A stretch of 17,431 nt of DNA from Thiocapsa sp035467215 (GTDB taxonomy: Bacteria; Pseudomonadota; Gammaproteobacteria; Chromatiales; Chromatiaceae), in the NCBI RefSeq assembly GCF_035467215.1, contig NZ_DATITZ010000306.1:1-17431 (forward strand), read 5' to 3'. Each line of letters opens with the position of its first letter. Within the stretch, counting starts at the first letter, position 1. Both the position numbers and the translations under genes were made by a program. The notes under the pieces were generated by a model. It ran no database searches. It was given only the letters and a program-made list of their open reading frames with translations, and was not told where the DNA came from. This document shows, piece by piece, positions 13,619 to 17,431 of this stretch.

Positions 13619-13624
13619 CCCGAC
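13599..13624. repeat. REP-like palindromic element
   Basis: GTCGGGTTA (13599-13607) and TAACCCGAC (13616-13624) form a perfect 9-bp stem around 8 bp, preceded by GTAG. GTAGGTCGGGTTAGC...TAACCCGAC palindromes are a common dispersed repeat type in proteobacterial genomes, usually intergenic and linked to RAYT (TnpA-REP) transposases. This copy ends the broken cardiolipin synthase frame and lies 20 bp from the end of the convergent SHOCT gene. It could also act as a bidirectional terminator. Confidence 0.6.
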
Positions 13625-13643
13625 GTTCGACTTAGCCCGCAAC

Positions 13644-14465
13644 CTAAAGCCGCGCCAGCAGCTCGGCCTTCTTGGTGTTGAACTCATCGTCCGTGAGGAT
13701 GCCCTTTGCCCTGAGATCGCCGAGGCGTTCGATGGCGGCGAAGATATCGCCCTCGTTCGCGCGTGGGTTCGACGCGGGCTGATTCTGCATGGGGCGATCC
13801 GGCGCATAGGCCGGCGGAGGCGCCGCAGCGGGTCGACCGTTGCGCGAGACGACCGGGAGGCGTCCGAGATCGATGGTGCCGTATTGGCTGCCGAAGCTGA
13901 TCGAGCCGCCCATGCCTTGCTGCTGGGAGAAGCCGCCGATCTGGTGATCCAGCGTATCGTAGACCCAGACATCCCCGCCCGTGTTCACGGCCAGGCGCCG
14001 TGCGTTGGCGAAATAGGCGTACTTGACGTTGTTCTGACTCCCGGTCGCGTTCGGTGCGCCGAGCTCTTGCGGCCACCAGTGATCGGCGGGGTCCGGCACG
14101 AAGAGTTCGGATTCACCGCGGACGCCGCCGCTCGTTTGGTTCTGAAAGGATCCGCCGCCTTGGCTCTGGGACTGAAAGCTCCCGCTCTGAAGAAGGCCGG
14201 GCTGGTTGGCGAGCAGGTTGGAGAGCTCGTAGCAGAGTGCGTCGACCCGTCCCTTCAGCGAGGAGTTGAACATGTCGCCGAGCATGAGCATGCCGCCCTG
14301 CATCCACTGGCCCGAGCCGCCGAACTCCGGGTGGCTGAACTGGGCCATGCTGCCGTTGCCGTTGAGCACGGCGATCAGCATGTGGGTGACTGCATCCTGG
14401 CTGAAGCCGTGACGCAGGGCGATATCGTCGACGATCTGTTGGCCCTGCGGTGTGAGGTGTTGCAT
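13644..14465 (-). CDS. SHOCT domain-containing protein
   Basis: This 273-residue cytoplasmic protein has no signal peptide or membrane segment. The C-terminal SHOCT domain (~240-273) reads IFAAIERLGDLRAKGILTDDEF, a short helical module often at the end of otherwise unrelated proteins. The N-terminal region (1-90) is a conserved-looking helical segment with LTPQGQQIVDDIALRHG and a Gly/Met-rich FGGSGQWMQGGMLMLGDMF. A Gln/Ser/Gly-rich low-complexity stretch (94-114) follows. The central domain contains a WVYDTLDHQIGG beta-type stretch. The start was placed at the ATG at 14465, where the conserved-looking sequence begins; a longer frame from 14510 adds 15 residues without a ribosome site. It lies 75 bp after the large PEPCK-like gene on the same strand, so they may be cotranscribed. 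Function unknown. Confidence 0.75.
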   Translation of the reverse strand: MQHLTPQGQQIVDDIALRHGFSQDAVTHMLIAVLNGNGSMAQFSHPEFGGSGQWMQGGMLMLGDMFNSSLKGRVDALCYELSNLLANQPGLLQSGSFQSQSQGGGSFQNQTSGGVRGESELFVPDPADHWWPQELGAPNATGSQNNVKYAYFANARRLAVNTGGDVWVYDTLDHQIGGFSQQQGMGGSISFGSQYGTIDLGRLPVVSRNGRPAAAPPPAYAPDRPMQNQPASNPRANEGDIFAAIERLGDLRAKGILTDDEFNTKKAELLARL

Positions 14466-14540
14466 CTTTGAGGTTCCGAGATGGTTCTTCGATTCCCGGC
14501 ACGCTAACACAAGGCGCTCCCCGGTGTCGGCTCGACCGCG

Positions 14541-17431
14541 CTAGGCGGCCCGTCGCTCGGCCGCGACCATGATCTCCCGAGCCGGTCCAAGTGGATCCGC
14601 GCCGATGGTGCCGACAAGTGCATCCAGGTAAGCGGGTTCCTGGACCCTTGCCAGATCGGCCTTGGCCCGCTCCAAGCGCGCGGCGGCGTCGAGGCGGTCG
14701 GCCTCGTCGGCGTAGTGGCGTAGCTCCTTGAACTGCTGGAGATTCAGCACCATCCGCCGGGCGAGCTGAATGTCGCGCTGCTGCTTGACCTCCAGCCGCT
14801 CGCGGTACCAGTCGGAGTCCACGAGATACGCGCGTGTGAAGAGGTTGCGGATGACGGGGTCGTTGACCCTGCGACCCTGATAATGACCTTCGGCCATGAT
14901 GTGGAGCAGGGCCGCGAGGGGCGGACAGGCGTCCTCGATGCTGCCGTCCTCGAAATAGCGTCGGGCGACACGCTCTTGTGCCTCGCAGATGTTCTCGATG
15001 CCGTCGACGAAGACCTCCAGGCTCTGCGACTCCGGGCGCAGGATGGCCGAGGTGAAGACCGCGCGCGGATTGTCGAAGATCTTGCCCATGAAGTGGGCCA
15101 CGAAGCGCTCGGTGATGCGGTAGCCGAGCCGGCTCGCCAGCACGGTACGGCCTTGGTACTCGAAGTCTTCGAGTCGCTCCAGATAGTCGTTTGCGATCAG
15201 ATAGTGCGGATCACGCTCCTGCTCGGTGAGACGGGCCCAGATCTCCGGGATCAACAGGGAGACATCGTGCGAGACCTTGACGTTCGGGCCGATGTGTCCG
15301 GCGGAGCTGGAGAATCCGGCATAGCCGGTAAGGATGTAGGACACCAGTGCGTTGTTGAGGTCGACCGTCTGGCGCACGGCATTGAAGGGTGCCTTGGTGA
15401 GGGCTCCTTCGCTGCCGGCACCGGTGGTCGATGGAGACTTGCCGGTGAGCGAGCAGATGAAGTCCATGAAGAGCTCGGGCAGCTCTTGGTAGTGGATCGG
15501 GTTGTAGACCGCGAGCGCACGGATGCCGGGCTCGGGCGGGTTGTTGCGCCGTCCGGTCAGGACCGCGTCGACCGGGTGGCAGACCGGGATGTCCAGGGGC
15601 AGCTTGCGATGGAGGCGTGCGCCCATCTCGGCGACGTACTTGCGCACCGGGTTGACCAGATCCGGGCGGACCTGCAGGTAGCGCGGGTTCTTCGACGGCT
15701 TGCCGTCGACCAGCCGGGGATGGGCGGAGGAGACCACGGCAAGGCCGTCGCGCGCCGCCTGTTCGAGACGCTCGCGCATGGGTGCGGTGAAGGTCGAGAG
15801 GGTCAGAACATCGCCGATGACCGCGTCCAGCGTCGGTCCCGCCAGCGGCTCGAAGTTGGCCATGAAGTTGCCGTCCTGCGCCATCTCGAGCTCGGTCTGC
15901 TTGTCGAAACCGGGGATGATGGCGTCGTCCGGACGCTGGAACAGACGGTATTCGCAGTTTCGGGCGAGCTTGAGGCTGCGTCCGCCCTCGCGCGCCGCGG
16001 TTCGGCAGCCGCTGACCGCCCCCGCCGGTATCACGACCGAGGCGGTTATGTCGTCCTCCATCTGGATCTTCTCGGCCGCGATGAAGTCCTGGCGCAGCTT
16101 GAAGGTCCGCCACTTGCTGTCGAGATCGAACCCGACGCGCAGGTAGGTCGCCACGATGCGTCGCCCGAAGGCCTTGAGCTCGTGCCCGGGCGCCCCGTCG
16201 ACCTCGTCGACCGAGAAGCGGTCGCGCCAGGCATCGCCCCAGCTCGGACGGTAGAGACGTTTGATCATGAAGGTCAGGGCCAGCAGCCGCGGCGGGATCA
16301 TCTTGAGCAAGGTGTTGTACTCGCGCGTGTGGCTGGGCGAGGGGGTCAGCAGCTTGATGAGCGAGCCCAGACTGCGCTCGGGCGACAAGGGTTTGCGCCC
16401 GGCATCGTGGTCCTCGTGCTCGAAACCGGGGCGGAAGCGGTCACGGTAATCGCGATCGAAGATCTCCTGCACCCGGTCGAGATCCTGATTCAGATCGTCG
16501 ACGAAGATGGGACCGTAGAGCACGGCGTCCTCGAGCGACTTGGAGATTTCGGACTTGCCGCCGCCCGAAACGGTGCAGGGCTTATGACAGAAGGTGCCTT
16601 CCGCCTTGGTGCCGATGAGACGCCAGGAGGGCGCGCCGGGGTGCTTGTGCATCTCGATCTTGTAGCCGTTGGGCTGGATGTAGATCTTGCCCGGCTGCAG
16701 CCGGATGGAACGTGTCGCGCCCTCGTAATCCCAGGTGATGCGCTGGGCGAGAAGGTCCATGCGCAGTTTCTGCGGGACATAGACGACCTGCGGGAAGCGT
16801 TTGTCGATCCCGTAGCCCTCCGGCTGCAGGTCCATGATGGCGCCGTAACGCGCGGCGACCTCGGTAAAGGAATAGCCGGGCTCGCGCGTGGTCTGATCCA
16901 CGCCGAACTCCTCGCCGTGGTTGAAGCGCGGGAACGCGAGCGCGCCGCCCGAGTGCTCCTCCTCGGCCAGGCCGAAGAGGTTGGCGGCGAAGCTGATCTG
17001 GGTCTTCACCTCTTTCTTGCAGTAGCCGAAATAGTTGTCCGCCAGGATGGTGACGATGACCCCGGAGGTGTCGCGTGCGGTGATCTTGAAGGCATTGCCG
17101 TCGTTGTAGCGTTCATCCGGATCGCTCCAGCACATGCCATCCGCACGCTGGCGCTCCGTCGCGTGGTCACGGTGCGGTAGGCCCAGCGCCTGCTTGGTGA
17201 GTTGCGTCAGATGCGGGGCGAGCAGCACACAGCCGGTATGGCCGGTCCAGTGATCGACATCCAAGGCGGCGTCGAAATCGGCGAGATAGGGGTTGCCGCC
17301 GTTGCCGAAGATGCTCTCGACGAAATCCAGGTTCGAGACCAGATTGCCCGGCGCGAAGAAGCGGATCTCCATCGTCTTCTCGGGCTGGAAACCGGGCACC
17401 TCCGGGCAGACCAAGGGGCGCAGCAGGAGCG
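14541..17431 (-). CDS. Large PEP carboxykinase-like protein, probably pyrophosphate-dependent PEPCK (5' end outside window)
   Basis: The gene is open to the right edge, so its start is outside; 957 residues are visible counting from a TTG at 17414. PEPCK-like features, using that numbering: NYFGYCKKEVK (127-137) resembles the Y-x-G-E-x-KK active-site segment of PEPCKs. TVSGGGKSEISKS (281-293) aligns with the PEPCK P-loop LSGTGKT. FVDDLNQD (304-311) follows at the place of the metal-binding Asp pair. The size far exceeds ATP- or GTP-PEPCK (~540-620) but fits the ~1,100-residue PPi-type enzyme known from Propionibacterium and Entamoeba. That enzyme catalyses oxaloacetate + PPi to PEP + Pi + CO2 (EC 4.1.1.38), and the reverse for CO2 fixation. 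The C-terminal ~80 residues are charged and probably helical. The assignment rests on motif memory; another uncharacterised PEPCK-like family is the alternative. Confidence 0.6.
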   Translation of the reverse strand, partial: LLLRPLVCPEVPGFQPEKTMEIRFFAPGNLVSNLDFVESIFGNGGNPYLADFDAALDVDHWTGHTGCVLLAPHLTQLTKQALGLPHRDHATERQRADGMCWSDPDERYNDGNAFKITARDTSGVIVTILADNYFGYCKKEVKTQISFAANLFGLAEEEHSGGALAFPRFNHGEEFGVDQTTREPGYSFTEVAARYGAIMDLQPEGYGIDKRFPQVVYVPQKLRMDLLAQRITWDYEGATRSIRLQPGKIYIQPNGYKIEMHKHPGAPSWRLIGTKAEGTFCHKPCTVSGGGKSEISKSLEDAVLYGPIFVDDLNQDLDRVQEIFDRDYRDRFRPGFEHEDHDAGRKPLSPERSLGSLIKLLTPSPSHTREYNTLLKMIPPRLLALTFMIKRLYRPSWGDAWRDRFSVDEVDGAPGHELKAFGRRIVATYLRVGFDLDSKWRTFKLRQDFIAAEKIQMEDDITASVVIPAGAVSGCRTAAREGGRSLKLARNCEYRLFQRPDDAIIPGFDKQTELEMAQDGNFMANFEPLAGPTLDAVIGDVLTLSTFTAPMRERLEQAARDGLAVVSSAHPRLVDGKPSKNPRYLQVRPDLVNPVRKYVAEMGARLHRKLPLDIPVCHPVDAVLTGRRNNPPEPGIRALAVYNPIHYQELPELFMDFICSLTGKSPSTTGAGSEGALTKAPFNAVRQTVDLNNALVSYILTGYAGFSSSAGHIGPNVKVSHDVSLLIPEIWARLTEQERDPHYLIANDYLERLEDFEYQGRTVLASRLGYRITERFVAHFMGKIFDNPRAVFTSAILRPESQSLEVFVDGIENICEAQERVARRYFEDGSIEDACPPLAALLHIMAEGHYQGRRVNDPVIRNLFTRAYLVDSDWYRERLEVKQQRDIQLARRMVLNLQQFKELRHYADEADRLDAAARLERAKADLARVQEPAYLDALVGTIGADPLGPAREIMVAAERRAA

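Noticed and set aside
14883..17180. 765-codon open frame antisense to the PEPCK-like gene
   Set aside because: Same cause. The composition is repetitive Val/Asp/Arg/Gly with no motif, while the minus strand carries PEPCK-like motifs in one continuous frame.
1..17431. CRISPR array, tRNA or rRNA genes
   Set aside because: No regularly spaced repeats, and no cloverleaf or rRNA-like segment, were seen on reading either strand.

Overview
The window is GC-rich bacterial DNA, clearly Gram-negative: it has a TolC-type RND efflux pair and a lipoprotein adaptor. Gene content and codon use suggest a gammaproteobacterium, plausibly a purple sulfur bacterium (Chromatiales). That placement is inference, because the window has no rRNA or other taxonomic marker. 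Most of the window looks like ordinary chromosome. The first ~0.9 kb reads as less GC-rich by eye and looks acquired.

Left part (1-1907). The window opens with repeats resembling the multiple terminal repeats of an IS21-type insertion sequence. They run straight into a 5'-truncated HerA/FtsK-type ATPase, possibly the DptH subunit of a phosphorothioation-dependent restriction system. A complete type II toxin-antitoxin pair follows: a DUF1778 antitoxin and a GNAT acetyltransferase toxin. The two genes overlap by ATGA and sit behind a recognisable promoter and palindromic operator. Together this looks like the worn edge of a defence island.

Middle (1975-8587). A small membrane-anchored leucine-rich-repeat protein lies 38 bp upstream of a class 3 lipase-like hydrolase with an intact Ser-Asp-His set. 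A TetR repressor gene is divergent from a two-gene RND efflux operon (lipoprotein adaptor plus inner-membrane pump, translationally coupled). The efflux promoter has its -10/-35 spacer filled by an imperfect palindrome, the expected TetR operator. No outer-membrane channel gene is present here.

Right-middle (8637-13105). On the minus strand are an SLC13-type anion permease with two RCK_C domains and, downstream of it, a classical AAA ATPase with an N-terminal four-cysteine zinc-binding motif. A 401-bp gap with no gene I can support follows. Then comes a secreted retropepsin-like aspartic protease on the plus strand, followed by a two-hairpin structure.

Right end (13250-17431). A cardiolipin synthase has lost its middle (first HKD domain) and its tail, and ends inside a REP-like palindrome. 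A SHOCT-domain protein follows on the minus strand, downstream of a very large gene that runs off the right edge. That protein has a PEP-carboxykinase-like lysine pair and a variant P-loop (GGGKS). I assign it tentatively to the pyrophosphate-dependent PEP carboxykinase family. It is the most interesting metabolic gene in the window.
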